From UBA2199 sp964628035 (lineage in GTDB: Bacteria > Acidobacteriota > Aminicenantia > UBA2199): a stretch of 64,000 nt of DNA. Under the pieces are notes generated by a model. It had not been told where the DNA came from. It saw only the letters and a list, made by a program, of their open reading frames with translations, and ran no database searches. Positions 27,678-36,638 of the stretch are shown piece after piece. The position numbers were made by a program, and so were the translations under genes. Positions within the stretch are counted from its first letter, which is position 1. Every line of letters starts with the position of its first letter. The stretch spans positions 124,001-188,000 of the forward strand of contig CAZVPI010000003.1 in NCBI GenBank assembly GCA_964628035.1, in the 5' to 3' direction.

Positions 27678-28481
27678 ATGCGCGTCATCGATCTGACGCC
27701 TGAGCACGTCGACGAGTATTGCCTCTGCCTCGAGGAGTGGTCGGATGAGATCCAGGAGGCTGGAGACCACAAGCGCAAGTGGTTCGAGGCCCACAGGGAC
27801 CAAGGCCTGAGGGTCAAGCTGGCACTCGATGAGCGGGGAACGGTCGGCGGTATGATCCAGTACCTGCCGATCGAGCAGTCACCCGCCGCGGGGACGGGGC
27901 TCCATTTCATACTGTGCATATGGGTGCACGGTTACAAGCAGGGGCGGGGGGATTTCCGCAGGCGCGGGATGGGCAAGGCCCTGCTGGCGGCTGCGGAAGA
28001 GGACGCACGGGCGCTCGGGGCCAAGGGCATGGCCGCGTGGGGGGTGTCGCTGCCCTTCTGGATGCGAGCATCCTGGTTCAGGAAGCATGGCTACCGCCGG
28101 GCCGACAAAACGGGCATGATGGCGCTGATGTGGAAGCCCTTTGTTGACGATGCCCTGCCGCCTTCATGGATACGCCCCAAAAAGAAACCGCAGGCCGAGC
28201 CGGGCAGGGTGGTGGTCACCGGACTGCTGAACGGCTGGTGCCCGGCCATGAACCTGGTGCACGAAAGGGCGCGCCGCGCCGTGGCCGAGCTCGGCGGCGC
28301 TGCGGAGTTCCGCGAGGTCCGCACCGGCGACCGCGCCGTCTTCCTGGAGTGGGGGATGAGCGACGCCCTGTTCATCGACGGAAAGGAAGTGCGCACCGGG
28401 CCGCCGCCCAAGTACGAGAGGATCAAGAGGAAAATTGCCCGTAAACTGAGGAAATTGGCAGGCTCAAACGGCCAGCCATGA
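27678..28481 (+). CDS. GNAT-like acetyltransferase with a C-terminal extension
   Basis: A 267-residue protein. The first 150 residues look like a GNAT domain: FRRRGMGKALLAAAEEDARA is the acetyl-CoA loop (R-x-x-G-x-G/A), followed by MRASWFRKHGYRRADKTG. The remaining roughly 110 residues (RVVVTGLLNGWCPAMNLVHE, then FREVRTGDRAVFLEWGMSDA) resemble a small thioredoxin- or YoaP-like domain with one cysteine. A GNAT plus YoaP-type fusion is known, but I am unsure it applies. A GGAGG site precedes the ATG. Confidence 0.75.
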   Translation: MRVIDLTPEHVDEYCLCLEEWSDEIQEAGDHKRKWFEAHRDQGLRVKLALDERGTVGGMIQYLPIEQSPAAGTGLHFILCIWVHGYKQGRGDFRRRGMGKALLAAAEEDARALGAKGMAAWGVSLPFWMRASWFRKHGYRRADKTGMMALMWKPFVDDALPPSWIRPKKKPQAEPGRVVVTGLLNGWCPAMNLVHERARRAVAELGGAAEFREVRTGDRAVFLEWGMSDALFIDGKEVRTGPPPKYERIKRKIARKLRKLAGSNGQP

Positions 28482-28561
28482 TCGAGCCCTAACAAGACCA
28501 GCAGGAGACTCGGCAAACTCGAACTGTCGGCATCCGTGTCTGGAAAGCCGGGGGAAGCAGT

Positions 28562-28921
28562 TCACATCGCCCCAAGCGTCTCCTGGCTGGCGAGCTTGCG
28601 ATAGCGCCCCGGAGATTCGCCCCAGTGGGCGCGGAAGCGGGAGATGAAGTACTGGTAGTCGGAATAGCCCAGGCGCGAGGCCAGCCCCTTGACCGACAGC
28701 GAAGGCTCCCGGAGCAGGAAGCGCTCGGCCAGGAGCAGTTTGCGGCGCTGGATGAAGGCGACCAAGGTCATGCCGCGCTCCTTGTGGAAGCGGCGGGAAA
28801 TGTGGCAGCGGCTGACTCCGAACTGCCGGGCCAGCTTGGTGATGGACAGCTCGGCGATCTGGGGCTCGGGGAGGCATAGTATGTAGCGGAAAATTTCTTC
28901 CGCGATGCTGCGGTTGGACAT
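28562..28921 (-). CDS. AraC family transcriptional regulator, DNA-binding domain only
   Basis: A 119-residue protein that is essentially the double helix-turn-helix of AraC regulators: LSITKLARQFGVSRCHISRR for the first helix-turn-helix, and LSVKGLASRLGYSDYQYFIS with FRAHWGESPGRYRK for the second. ATG 28921 has AAGGAG at the right distance. A TTG 213 bases upstream in frame would add about 70 residues without family similarity. No ligand domain is present, so it may respond through its amount or a partner. No obvious target is adjacent. Confidence 0.82.
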   Translation of the reverse strand: MSNRSIAEEIFRYILCLPEPQIAELSITKLARQFGVSRCHISRRFHKERGMTLVAFIQRRKLLLAERFLLREPSLSVKGLASRLGYSDYQYFISRFRAHWGESPGRYRKLASQETLGAM

Positions 28922-29274
28922 GGGCGCTCCTTTTTCATGCCCATGATCAAGCAAGGCTCGTGCCAGTTTGAAAAAACGATCAAAACCGCCGAACATGAAG
29001 AAGAATTCGGGTGCGGCGTCGTCCCCGAAAACGAGGCCATCCGGCGCAGAGTGTTCCAATTTGGGACAAGGGAGTGAAATCTCATTTCCTATAGGCGATA
29101 TCCGCCGCTTCCTGCCCTGGGGGAGTTGTTTCAAACTGACATGAGGTCACAGAAATATCCCGGTCCATACTATCGCCATGGAGTGGCCGTTTCTTCCTGT
29201 TTCAAAATTGAACAGCGGACGGTTCCGGAAGGGAAAGGAGCCTTTGGAGCCGATGGCGCGGTTTCGGCCGGCCT
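28922..29274. other. Gene-poor, A/T-richer gap
   Basis: A 353-base stretch between the AraC-type regulator and the potassium channel gene, both on the minus strand. It is visibly richer in A and T than its surroundings, has no heptamer array, and contains only an unlikely upstream extension of the regulator frame beginning with TTG at 29134. I see no RNA gene and no clear promoter. Confidence 0.5.
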
Positions 29275-30252
29275 TCAGCCCGGCTGGGGAAGTTTCTCCC
29301 GCTCGCCGACCAGGATCAGGATGTCGCCGGCGGCGATGACGAAATCGGGCGATGGGTTGAAGACCATTTCCTCGCGGCGCTTTACGGCGATGACGATGGC
29401 GTTGTATTTCTGCCGCAACTCCGAGTCCTTGATCGGCCGGCCGGTGAAGGGGGAGTCGGGGCGCACGGTGAATTCCTCTATGGAGAGCGCGATCTGCGGC
29501 GCGAAGGTCATCAGGTCGATGAACTCCACGACGTTGGGGCGCAGCACGGTGTTGACGATCCGCCGCGAGCTCAGTTCGTAGGGGGTGATGACGCGGTTGG
29601 CGCCGATCTTGAGCAGCTTGCCGCGGTTGTTGCTGTCCAGGGCGCGGGCGATGATGAACAGCGCCGGATTGGCCTCGCGCGCCGAAAGCACGGTGAAGAT
29701 GTTGTCGGCGTCCGAGGAGAGCAGGGAGATGAAGACCCTCGCCTTTTCTATGCCGGCCAGCCTCAGGATGTCCTCGTCGGTGGCGTCGCCGAGGATCACG
29801 TTGTAGCCGCGCTCCTCGGCATTGGCATAGCGCTCTTGGCGGTTGTCGACGACGATGAAGGAAATGCCCAGGTTCTGCAGTTCGCGGCACACCTGCTCGC
29901 CCATGATGCCGAAGCCGGCGACGACCAGGTGCTCCTTGAGTCGCGACATCGATTTCATTTTGCGTCTCCCCAGGATGCGCCGGATGTTGCCCTCCAGGGC
30001 GCTCTCGGCGATCCTGCCCGCGAGGTAGAAGAAGGTGCCCAGGCCGCTGAAAATGACCCAGATGGTGAAGAGCTTGCCGGCGGCGCTCAGGGCAAAGGCC
30101 TCCTTGTAGCCCACCGTGATGATGCTGATCACCGTCATGTAGATCGCGTCCAGGGCCGACACGCCCTCGATCGCCATGTAGCCGATGACGTCCACGGCGA
30201 CCAGCAGCAGCAGGACGGCGACCAGGTGAACGATCCTCCTCCCTTCGCTCAT
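29275..30252 (-). CDS. Potassium channel with TrkA-N/TrkA-C (RCK) domain
   Basis: A 325-residue two-helix K+ channel subunit. TM1 is IVHLVAVLLLLVAVDVIGYM. The pore helix and selectivity filter read SIITVGYKE (TVGY). TM2 is FTIWVIFSGLGTFFYLAG. From about residue 110 comes the RCK domain with a Rossmann nucleotide loop VVAGFGIMGEQVC and VILGDATDEDIL, then a TrkA-C domain (about 250-325, FTVRPDSPFTGRPIKDSEL). The layout equals MthK/GsuK-type gated channels. ATG 30252 is chosen because the -10 box lies six bases upstream of it, making the message leaderless. Confidence 0.93.
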   Translation of the reverse strand: MSEGRRIVHLVAVLLLLVAVDVIGYMAIEGVSALDAIYMTVISIITVGYKEAFALSAAGKLFTIWVIFSGLGTFFYLAGRIAESALEGNIRRILGRRKMKSMSRLKEHLVVAGFGIMGEQVCRELQNLGISFIVVDNRQERYANAEERGYNVILGDATDEDILRLAGIEKARVFISLLSSDADNIFTVLSAREANPALFIIARALDSNNRGKLLKIGANRVITPYELSSRRIVNTVLRPNVVEFIDLMTFAPQIALSIEEFTVRPDSPFTGRPIKDSELRQKYNAIVIAVKRREEMVFNPSPDFVIAAGDILILVGEREKLPQPG

Positions 30253-30258
30253 GGGGAC

Positions 30259-30264
30259 ATTGTA
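30259..30264 (-). promoter_or_regulatory. -10 box of the potassium channel gene
   Basis: TACAAT on the minus strand, six bases before the ATG at 30252. A weak TTGGCC (30283-30288) stands 18 bases upstream. This predicts leaderless transcription. Confidence 0.4.
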
Positions 30265-30317
30265 CTGCAAACGACCGTGCAAGGCCAAGCGCCGCTGCGC
30301 AGTGTGGCCTGACAAGG

Positions 30318-30323
30318 TATAAT
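30318..30323 (+). promoter_or_regulatory. -10 box of the amidotransferase gene
   Basis: Perfect TATAAT followed by GAGGAGG and the ATG at 30341. The -35 position (CTGCGC) is poor, so the promoter may need an activator or an extended -10 element. Confidence 0.4.
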
Positions 30324-30340
30324 GCGGATTGAGGAGGCTT

Positions 30341-30943
30341 ATGAGACGTGATATCCTGCTGGTCAACTGCTACCGGGGGAGGGCGGCCGAGAAGGCCGCC
30401 TACCGGGTGTGGCTGCAAAGGGCTTCCGCCGCCGCTGGCGGAGCGGAGATCGTGGTCCGGGAAACGACCCCGACTGGGGTCTGGACCGATTCCCGCGATG
30501 TCGACGCCGTGATCCTCTCCGGCTCGCAGAAGATGGTGGGCGATGGCGAGGTCGAACCCGGACTAATGGAGTTCCTGGAGGCGAACCGGAAGCCGCTGCT
30601 GGGCGTCTGCTATGGCCACCAGGCCCTGGCCGCCGCCTTCAACGCCCGGGTGCGTCGCGACGCACGCAAGCACCTGGGCGAGGAGACGGTCCGGATTCCC
30701 GATGGCGCGGGGATCTTCGCGGGTTTTCCCTCCTCGTTCCCGATGTTCGAGAGCCATGAGGAGGTCGTGGTCGCTGACGGCCGCCTGGAGAAGAGTTTCC
30801 ACGTCCTGGCCTGGAGCGGCACCGGCCTGGTCGAGGCCATCGGACACCATGTGCACCCCTTCTTCGGGGTGCAGTTCCACCCCGAGAGATCGGGGGAGTT
30901 GGGGGTCAGGTTGCTGGTGAACTTTCTGAACTTGATCCTATAG
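30341..30943 (+). CDS. Class I glutamine amidotransferase-like protein
   Basis: A 200-residue stand-alone GATase-1 domain. The catalytic cysteine is in LLGVCYGHQALAAAF, and the His-Glu pair in FFGVQFHPERSGE. The substrate-side loop VDAVILSGSQKMVGDG is also typical. Such free-standing proteins hydrolyse glutamine or gamma-glutamyl compounds, or serve an unknown synthetase; none is adjacent. ATG 30341 follows GAGGAGG by five bases. It is the last plus-strand gene before a repeat-filled gap. Confidence 0.88.
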   Translation: MRRDILLVNCYRGRAAEKAAYRVWLQRASAAAGGAEIVVRETTPTGVWTDSRDVDAVILSGSQKMVGDGEVEPGLMEFLEANRKPLLGVCYGHQALAAAFNARVRRDARKHLGEETVRIPDGAGIFAGFPSSFPMFESHEEVVVADGRLEKSFHVLAWSGTGLVEAIGHHVHPFFGVQFHPERSGELGVRLLVNFLNLIL

Positions 30944-30952
30944 GACTTGGCG

Positions 30953-31251
30953 CACGGCTTACGGCGTACGGCATACGGCAGCAGCCATAACCCGATCTAT
31001 CTTGATTCGCAATTCGTGCATGAACAGGGGAACGCAGTAATCGATGGACGGCAGCCGCGACGCATAAAGCCCGATCATCAATCCCCGGATTTCGATTTTG
31101 CCATCAACGGCAGGGGGCACGCTTGAAGAAATAGTCCGAGAGCCTTCCTCTTCGTGATCCGTGGTGTTTTCTCAAGGTCATCGCACCTTTGGCGCTTGAC
31201 TTGATTTTTCTATTTGGGGCTTTTCTTGTCCGTACGCCGTATGCCATACAC
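30953..31251. repeat. Inverted pair of TACGGCA/TGCCGTA-type arrays
   Basis: Four units (CACGGCT, TACGGCG, TACGGCA twice) lie at 30953-30980. The reverse-complement units CGTACGC, CGTATGC and CATACAC lie at 31231-31251, four bases before the stop codon of the metallopeptidase. The arms match almost perfectly over about 20 bases and bracket the whole 311-base gap, which holds no gene. The left arm is followed by CAGCCATAACCCGATCT, also seen in altered form after arrays at 17326 and 36656. TTTTCTTGTC precedes the right arm. Confidence 0.88.
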
Positions 31252-31254
31252 CGG

Positions 31255-33288
31255 TTATTTCCTGATCGCAGCTAAGGCTTCCCGCGCCGCCGCCAGCAGG
31301 GGCTCGGCCGAGATCTCCTGGCCCACGGCGTTCTTCATCCACTGCTGGGGGGTGAGGCGGCCCGCCCGGCACATGCGCTCCATCTCGCGGCCCAGGCTCT
31401 TCCCCTGCAGGTAGCGCTCCAGCTGGAAGGCGATCAGGTGGCCCAGGGGATAGTCGGGCAGGTACAGGGCGGCGTCGACCATGTGCGAGTAGGCGGCCAG
31501 GATGACCTGGTCGCGTACGCCGAAGACCGGTGCGTAATAGCGGTTCCAGACGTCGCGGGCGCAGGCCATCACCGCCCGGCGCAGGGAGTCGGGGCTGGCG
31601 TCGGGGTTCTTGTAAAGCCATTCCCAGGCCCGCATGTCGACCAGGGCCGAGCCGGCAATCTCGTAAGTCATCCACAGCGTGTCCAGCGCCTTCAGCCGCC
31701 GGGCCTGCGGCCCGGGCGGCGGGTAGCCCAGCATCTCCAGGTCGCGGCTCTGGAAGAGAAAGGCGAACGCTTCCGTGATGGCGGTGTTGGGGACGCCGGC
31801 CATGAGGTAGAAATCGGCGCGCTCGAGCGAGAGCACCTGCTCGGCGCAGTGGCCGAGCTCGTGCATGGCCACGTTGAAGCCCTGGAAGTTCATGCCGCCG
31901 GGGCCCATGCGGGTGCGCAGGCGCGACTTGTCGCCGCGCAGCAGCGCCCCCCAGGCATGGCCGGCGCCGCGGGCCGGGTCGACCTCGATGCGGCCGGCTA
32001 TGAAGCGGGCGTCCTCGGGGGCGAAGCCCAGGCGCTGCAGGATCGTGCCCAGCCCCTGCTGCAAACGGGCGCGGCTGGGGTAGAGCTGGCGCACGCGGGC
32101 GTCCAGCTCGGCCTCGGCGATCCGGCCCCGGGGCTTGAAGCCGTTGTACCAGATGTCGAACGGACGCAGCTCGCGCTGCAGCCGGGAGGCGATCAATCGG
32201 GCGGTTTCGGCGATCTCGGGGGCGGTCAGGACATCCTCCAGCATCCGGGCCACGGCCGGCTCCTCCAGCTCCCGCTCCAGCTCGAACGAGCGGCGCGGGT
32301 GGCTCGGCAGGGAGGGGTAGAACTCGTCCATGTCGCTCATGGCCTTGAACACGTTCAGCCAGTGGAGGTAGCGCGAGTTGGGCTCGGGGGTCCAGCGCAC
32401 TTCGCGACCCTCCTTGAAAACCTTGTTCTTGAAAGGATTCCAGGCGAGCTCGCCGGGGCCGATCATCGACTTGGGGATGTCCTGCTGGATGATGCGCTTG
32501 AGGACCTCGTGAAGGAGCTCCTGGCGGGCCAGGCCGTCTTTCTCGGCATACAGGGCCTTGATGTGGTCGCGCAGCCCCCAGTGGCTGATCAGCCTGAGAT
32601 CCCCGGGGAACGGGGCGTGTCCCTCGTTGTCCACCAGGCGGCCGACGTGGATGTCGTAGCTCGAAATGTAGGTTTCGGCCTCGTTCAGGGCAATGGCGGC
32701 GTTCTGGCTGGCGCGGGCGGGCAGGCGGGAAAGGAACAGGTCGCCGCAGCGGGCGTAGGCCCATTCACGGCGGTCCCATTGCGGCCCCAGCTCCGCCTTC
32801 TCGGCCAGGGAATAGGAGGGGAAATTGAGCAGCACGTCGAAGGCGACCTTGGCGGCGAACAGGTCCTCGCTGAGATGGGCGGCCGGGTCGATGCGGCCGA
32901 AGCGCTCGTCGATGGGCAGGATCTCCCCCAGGTTTAGGTGCAGCGGCCGCTTGAGCCCCTGGCTGATGCGGTTCAGGTTGCCGCGCAGCGTCTCCATGTG
33001 TGCCTCGATGCGGGCGAACAGGACCTGCAGCCGCCCGGGATCGGCGAGGAAGCCTAGCTGGCAGAACTTGGCGAACTCCTCGGGGCTGCCGTCCTCGGCG
33101 CGCCAGAATGCCGCCGCCTGGCGCACGCCGCGGTCGATGCGCGGCTTGTGGCCTTCGCCGTGTTTCCCCAGCAGGTACTCGCGCACGGAGTCCTGAGTTT
33201 CATGGCTGATGAACATGTCCTCTCCTACCAGGGCGGGGCCGACGGCCAGGAGGGCCGCCGCCAAGATCAAGATCTGGAATGGTTTCAC
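31255..33288 (-). CDS. Exported zinc metallopeptidase, M3-like gluzincin
   Basis: A 677-residue protein with an N-terminal signal peptide, starting at GTG 33288, which has GGAGG five bases upstream. The zinc site is AMHELGHCAEQVLSL near residue 465 (HExxH), and the third ligand is likely the Glu of NTAITEAFAFLF about 30 residues later, as in oligopeptidase F-type M3 enzymes. The rest is helical, with a long N-terminal half lacking clear similarity to classic M3 peptidases. It probably degrades peptides outside the cytoplasm. An upstream in-frame GTG at 33315 overlaps the promoter. Confidence 0.82.
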   Translation of the reverse strand: MKPFQILILAAALLAVGPALVGEDMFISHETQDSVREYLLGKHGEGHKPRIDRGVRQAAAFWRAEDGSPEEFAKFCQLGFLADPGRLQVLFARIEAHMETLRGNLNRISQGLKRPLHLNLGEILPIDERFGRIDPAAHLSEDLFAAKVAFDVLLNFPSYSLAEKAELGPQWDRREWAYARCGDLFLSRLPARASQNAAIALNEAETYISSYDIHVGRLVDNEGHAPFPGDLRLISHWGLRDHIKALYAEKDGLARQELLHEVLKRIIQQDIPKSMIGPGELAWNPFKNKVFKEGREVRWTPEPNSRYLHWLNVFKAMSDMDEFYPSLPSHPRRSFELERELEEPAVARMLEDVLTAPEIAETARLIASRLQRELRPFDIWYNGFKPRGRIAEAELDARVRQLYPSRARLQQGLGTILQRLGFAPEDARFIAGRIEVDPARGAGHAWGALLRGDKSRLRTRMGPGGMNFQGFNVAMHELGHCAEQVLSLERADFYLMAGVPNTAITEAFAFLFQSRDLEMLGYPPPGPQARRLKALDTLWMTYEIAGSALVDMRAWEWLYKNPDASPDSLRRAVMACARDVWNRYYAPVFGVRDQVILAAYSHMVDAALYLPDYPLGHLIAFQLERYLQGKSLGREMERMCRAGRLTPQQWMKNAVGQEISAEPLLAAAREALAAIRK

Positions 33289-33305
33289 CCGGGCCTCCAG
33301 GGGCG

Positions 33306-33334
33306 AATGTAGCACGGCAGGGCTTTCAGGTCAA
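33306..33334 (-). promoter_or_regulatory. Promoter of the M3-like peptidase gene
   Basis: TTGACC (33329-33334), 17 bases, TACATT (33306-33311) on the minus strand. It lies immediately downstream of the heptamer repeat region that starts at 33342. Confidence 0.5.
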
Positions 33335-33341
33335 GGAAGAA

Positions 33342-33543
33342 GACGTTAGACGTTAGTGGATAGCAAGAAAAATGCCCTGAAAAAACAGTTTTCCCATTCT
33401 TTTATTAAATATATCTAGTGCTCGACACATGCCTTGCTAACGTCTAGCGTCTCTTGCTGGCTGAATGCTTTGCTGACGTCTAACGTCCAACGTCTAATGT
33501 ATCGTGCTCGTTCCTTGTCTTGCTAATGTCTAACGTCTAACGT
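33342..33543. repeat. GACGTTA/CTAACGT inverted heptamer element
   Basis: Two GACGTTA units (33342-33355) are followed by the core GTGGATAGCAAGAAAAATG. After an A/T-rich middle come three arrays of the reverse-complement unit CTAACGT: 33437-33450, 33473-33500 (four units) and 33523-33543 (three units). The last is preceded by GCTCGTTCCTTG. The final array ends two bases before the stop codon of the membrane protein gene. A diverged copy of the whole element lies at 60293-60441. Confidence 0.9.
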
Positions 33544-33544
33544 C

Positions 33545-34423
33545 TCAGTTCTTTTCGCCACCCAGTTCCTTGAATAATTCAATTTCGGTGGCGAAAAGGA
33601 GAATGCGGCTGAACTGGCGGCCGAGGACATAGAGCTGTTGCCACAGGAAGGCGGCCAGGACCAGCAGCGGCGTCCCGGCGGGAAGGACGCGGGCAACCTC
33701 CAGGTAGAGCAGCGTCAGGGCAACGAAGGCCAGTCCGGCCAGCAGGTGGAGCCCCCAGGCCTTGAAGAAGCGGAGGCGCATGAATTTCAAGGTCCGCCAG
33801 GTCTCCTTCAGGACGCTCCTGCGGCCGCCTGCCGCCAGGCCGATCTTGACGTAATCGAGGAACATGGACACGATGCCCAGGAGAAGCGCCAGCGCCAGCA
33901 GGCGCAGCAGGTTGGCGGCCAGGACCGGCCACTCGCTCGCCGCCCGGCGCGTCGCGGCCCGCAGCAGGGCGGCCAGCAGCCCGTGCAGCACTCCGGCGAA
34001 GAGAAGATACAAGGGGACGGAGAGGAGGGCCAGGCGCAGGAAGCGCCAGAAATACAGGCCGCCGTCATGGCAGAACTCGGCCAGGGTCGGCCGAGTGTTG
34101 GGACGCAACAGGCCGCCGAGGATGCCGCCGTTGAGGAACACCGTCAGCAGCAGGAAAAAAACGATGCCCGCCAGCAGCAGGCCCACGGCCGGGAGGGTCA
34201 TTTCCAGGAACCGGCGGCTGATGTCGGTCAGCCAGTGGATGTCGGTCCGGGCCAGGATGTCCCGGGCGCTGAGCGAATGGGACGCCCGGCCGTGGAGGAA
34301 GAGGGCGAGGGGGGCGACGATCAGCAGGGAGGTCAGGACGTTGGCCGTCCAGAGGCGCAGGGCCAGCCGGCCCTGCCCGAGCGTGACGCGAATGCCCTTG
34401 ACGAACAGCTTGGCGTTGGACAT
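33545..34423 (-). CDS. Hypothetical polytopic membrane protein
   Basis: A 292-residue protein with about six hydrophobic helices and short loops: helices near 28-45, 75-105, 128-155, 165-190, 225-245 and 250-268. It looks like a small permease-type or DUF4013-like membrane protein, but I see no defining motif. Its ATG is nine bases after the M1 peptidase stop, with TAGGAG and CTCCC between, so it is the second gene of that transcript. Expression with an exported peptidase suggests an envelope role; nothing more can be said. Confidence 0.75.
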   Translation of the reverse strand: MSNAKLFVKGIRVTLGQGRLALRLWTANVLTSLLIVAPLALFLHGRASHSLSARDILARTDIHWLTDISRRFLEMTLPAVGLLLAGIVFFLLLTVFLNGGILGGLLRPNTRPTLAEFCHDGGLYFWRFLRLALLSVPLYLLFAGVLHGLLAALLRAATRRAASEWPVLAANLLRLLALALLLGIVSMFLDYVKIGLAAGGRRSVLKETWRTLKFMRLRFFKAWGLHLLAGLAFVALTLLYLEVARVLPAGTPLLVLAAFLWQQLYVLGRQFSRILLFATEIELFKELGGEKN

Positions 34424-34432
34424 GGGAGGCTC

Positions 34433-36568
34433 CTAGAACAGGGCTGCCGCGAACTGCAGCAGGTTCTGCGTCCAGAACAGCACCCTGGCCGACCAGCGCA
34501 GGGCGCCTGCCGGCTCGGCCTTGACGACGGCGCTGTTGTTGCTCAGGTCGCTGTCGACAAGGAACACGCGTTCGGGATCGACTTGGGCGTACTTCACCTT
34601 GCTGGGGCCCTCGTAGACGAAATCGACCCAGCGCCCCCGGCCGTTCCAGCTCTCGACCTTGCGCTCGCCGTTCTCGAATACCGTCAGGACCTTCAGCCCG
34701 ACGCCGCCTGCGGGACGGGCCTCGCCCAGGCGCCGCACGCGGACGCGGGTGACGTACTTCGGCTCCTTGTTCTTTTCGTCCAGGACGCGGGCGGCGGCGC
34801 GGGTCGTCTCGACCTTCTTTCCCTGGCGCTCGAAGACCCCGCGCGCGGTGCTGGCGCGGACCGAGTAGGCCCGGTCGACGGAGAAGTCCCACTCCTTGGC
34901 GGAGAAGAAGAACTCCTTGAAGAACCAGTCTAGGTCACGGCCGCTGACCTCCTTGGCGACGGCGATGAAATCCCGGCTCCGGGGATGGCGGTAGCGGAAG
35001 CGCGTGTGGAACGTGCGCAGCAGGCGCAGCATGGTTTCCTTGCCGATGAGGTTCTCCAGGGTGCGCAGGTTGGTCGCCGCCCGCATGTAGACGTTCATCG
35101 CGTAACTCATCGGCGAGGCGAACCGCCAGGAGGGAGCCACCACGGGGTCGAGGCGGGCGGCGTGGACGGCGGCCATGCGGTCCAGCTCCAGGTCGGCGTA
35201 CTTGAAGCGGCCGGTATAGCGGCTGAGGGGGATGCCCGCCAGGTTGAGGGGAACGGAGCCGGGGCCGAAGGCCTTGGCCAGGACCTTGCCGGTCGAGTAG
35301 GTGTTGATCCCCTCGTCCAGCCAGGCCTCCTCGAACTCGTTGCTGGCCGCCAGGCCGTACCAATAGCCGTGGCCGAACTCGTGGACGATGACCATCTCGG
35401 GATTGTTCTCCTGCGGCGTGGGCAGGACCCGGGTGCCGGCGGTGAACAGGGTCTGGTACTCCATGCCGCCGCTGCCGCTGCGGAACGGCGGATCGACCAG
35501 GGTGACCTGGGCGTACGGGTACGGGCCGTACCACAGGCCGTAATACTTGATGGCGGCGCGCAGCGCCCGGAAGTGGCGCTCGGCCTGGGCGCGGTGCTCG
35601 GGATTGATCAGCAGGATCATGCGGACGTCGGGGAGGCGGACCTGGTCGAGCGGGAGGCGCAGGGCGCCGGCGACCTCAAGGTATTCGGCCTCGCTCACCT
35701 CGTCCGCGGCGACGAAGTCGCGCTCGATGCGGATGTAGTCTGGATCGGCAGTCCAAGCGAAATCGTGGATCCGCTCCTGGACGAAGGTGTGCGTCGCGGT
35801 CCCGGCCTTGGCGTCCTCGCTGCGGCCGACCTGCCGGCCCGCGGCGCCGACCACGAATGCTTGCGGAACGGTGATGTGGACCTTGAAATCGGCGAAATCG
35901 GCGAAAAACTCGCTGTTCAGGTGGTAGGGGTGGCAGTTCCAGCCCTTGCCCTCCTCGTAGACTCCGGGCTTGGGGAACCACTGGCCGATGAAATAGCCGT
36001 TGTGGTAGTAGCCGGCGCGGCGGACGGTCCTGGGGATCTTGGCGCTGAAGGCGATCTCCAGGTCGGCCGCCTCGCCCGGGCCCAGCGGGCGGGGCAGGGG
36101 TACGCGCAGGACCGTCTGGTCGCCGGCGCGCAGCGGACGCCGGGGGGGGACGAATTCCATGGCCGGCTTCAGGTCGGTCCCGTCCGTCAGGCGGATGGAT
36201 TCCACGTCGATCCAGCCCCAGTCGCCGTCCTTGATGCGCGTGTCGCCGTGAGAGTCGGCGCCGAAGTTCTCCTGGCGCACCTCCTGCATGAAGACGCTTT
36301 CCTCGTTCTTGAAGGCGTTCCAGTAGAGGTGGAACCAAAGGTCGGGCACCGTGTCCCGCGTGGTGTTGGCCCAGCGCAGGGTCTGGCGGCCGTGCAACAT
36401 CTTTTTCACCGGGTCGAGGGTGGCCCAGATCTCGTACTGCAGCGGCATGGGCGCCGGCGGCGCCGCCGTCTGCGCCCCGGCGGCACCGGCCGGGACGGTC
36501 GCCTGGCCTGCCCGAGCGGCGGCCAGGGAGGGCAACAAAAGGATGAACACGATGAGGGCCTTCTTCAT
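34433..36568 (-). CDS. Exported M1 family zinc aminopeptidase-like protein
   Basis: A 711-residue protein with a signal peptide (MKKALIVFILLLPSLAAARA). The catalytic motif is VIVHEFGHGYWYGL followed 18 residues later by the Glu of EAWLDEG, the HExxH-x18-E gluzincin pattern. The typical GAMEN-like exopeptidase stretch appears as GSGGMEYQTLF upstream. A C-terminal domain (about 540-690) and a hydrophobic end (LLQFAAALF) follow. ATG 36568 has GGAGG upstream. It should trim peptides or proteins in the periplasm, and pairs in function with the other exported peptidases in this window. Confidence 0.9.
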   Translation of the reverse strand: MKKALIVFILLLPSLAAARAGQATVPAGAAGAQTAAPPAPMPLQYEIWATLDPVKKMLHGRQTLRWANTTRDTVPDLWFHLYWNAFKNEESVFMQEVRQENFGADSHGDTRIKDGDWGWIDVESIRLTDGTDLKPAMEFVPPRRPLRAGDQTVLRVPLPRPLGPGEAADLEIAFSAKIPRTVRRAGYYHNGYFIGQWFPKPGVYEEGKGWNCHPYHLNSEFFADFADFKVHITVPQAFVVGAAGRQVGRSEDAKAGTATHTFVQERIHDFAWTADPDYIRIERDFVAADEVSEAEYLEVAGALRLPLDQVRLPDVRMILLINPEHRAQAERHFRALRAAIKYYGLWYGPYPYAQVTLVDPPFRSGSGGMEYQTLFTAGTRVLPTPQENNPEMVIVHEFGHGYWYGLAASNEFEEAWLDEGINTYSTGKVLAKAFGPGSVPLNLAGIPLSRYTGRFKYADLELDRMAAVHAARLDPVVAPSWRFASPMSYAMNVYMRAATNLRTLENLIGKETMLRLLRTFHTRFRYRHPRSRDFIAVAKEVSGRDLDWFFKEFFFSAKEWDFSVDRAYSVRASTARGVFERQGKKVETTRAAARVLDEKNKEPKYVTRVRVRRLGEARPAGGVGLKVLTVFENGERKVESWNGRGRWVDFVYEGPSKVKYAQVDPERVFLVDSDLSNNSAVVKAEPAGALRWSARVLFWTQNLLQFAAALF

Positions 36569-36638
36569 GAGCACCTCCAGGGATGTCGTCAACCATTAAA
36601 CGGAGCTCCAGGGGTTTTTGTTTCAAGTCTTTGAACTT

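Noticed and set aside
28922..29134. Longer AraC protein starting at TTG 29134
   Set aside because: The added 71 residues have no similarity to AraC ligand domains, and the ATG at 28921 has a good AAGGAG site.
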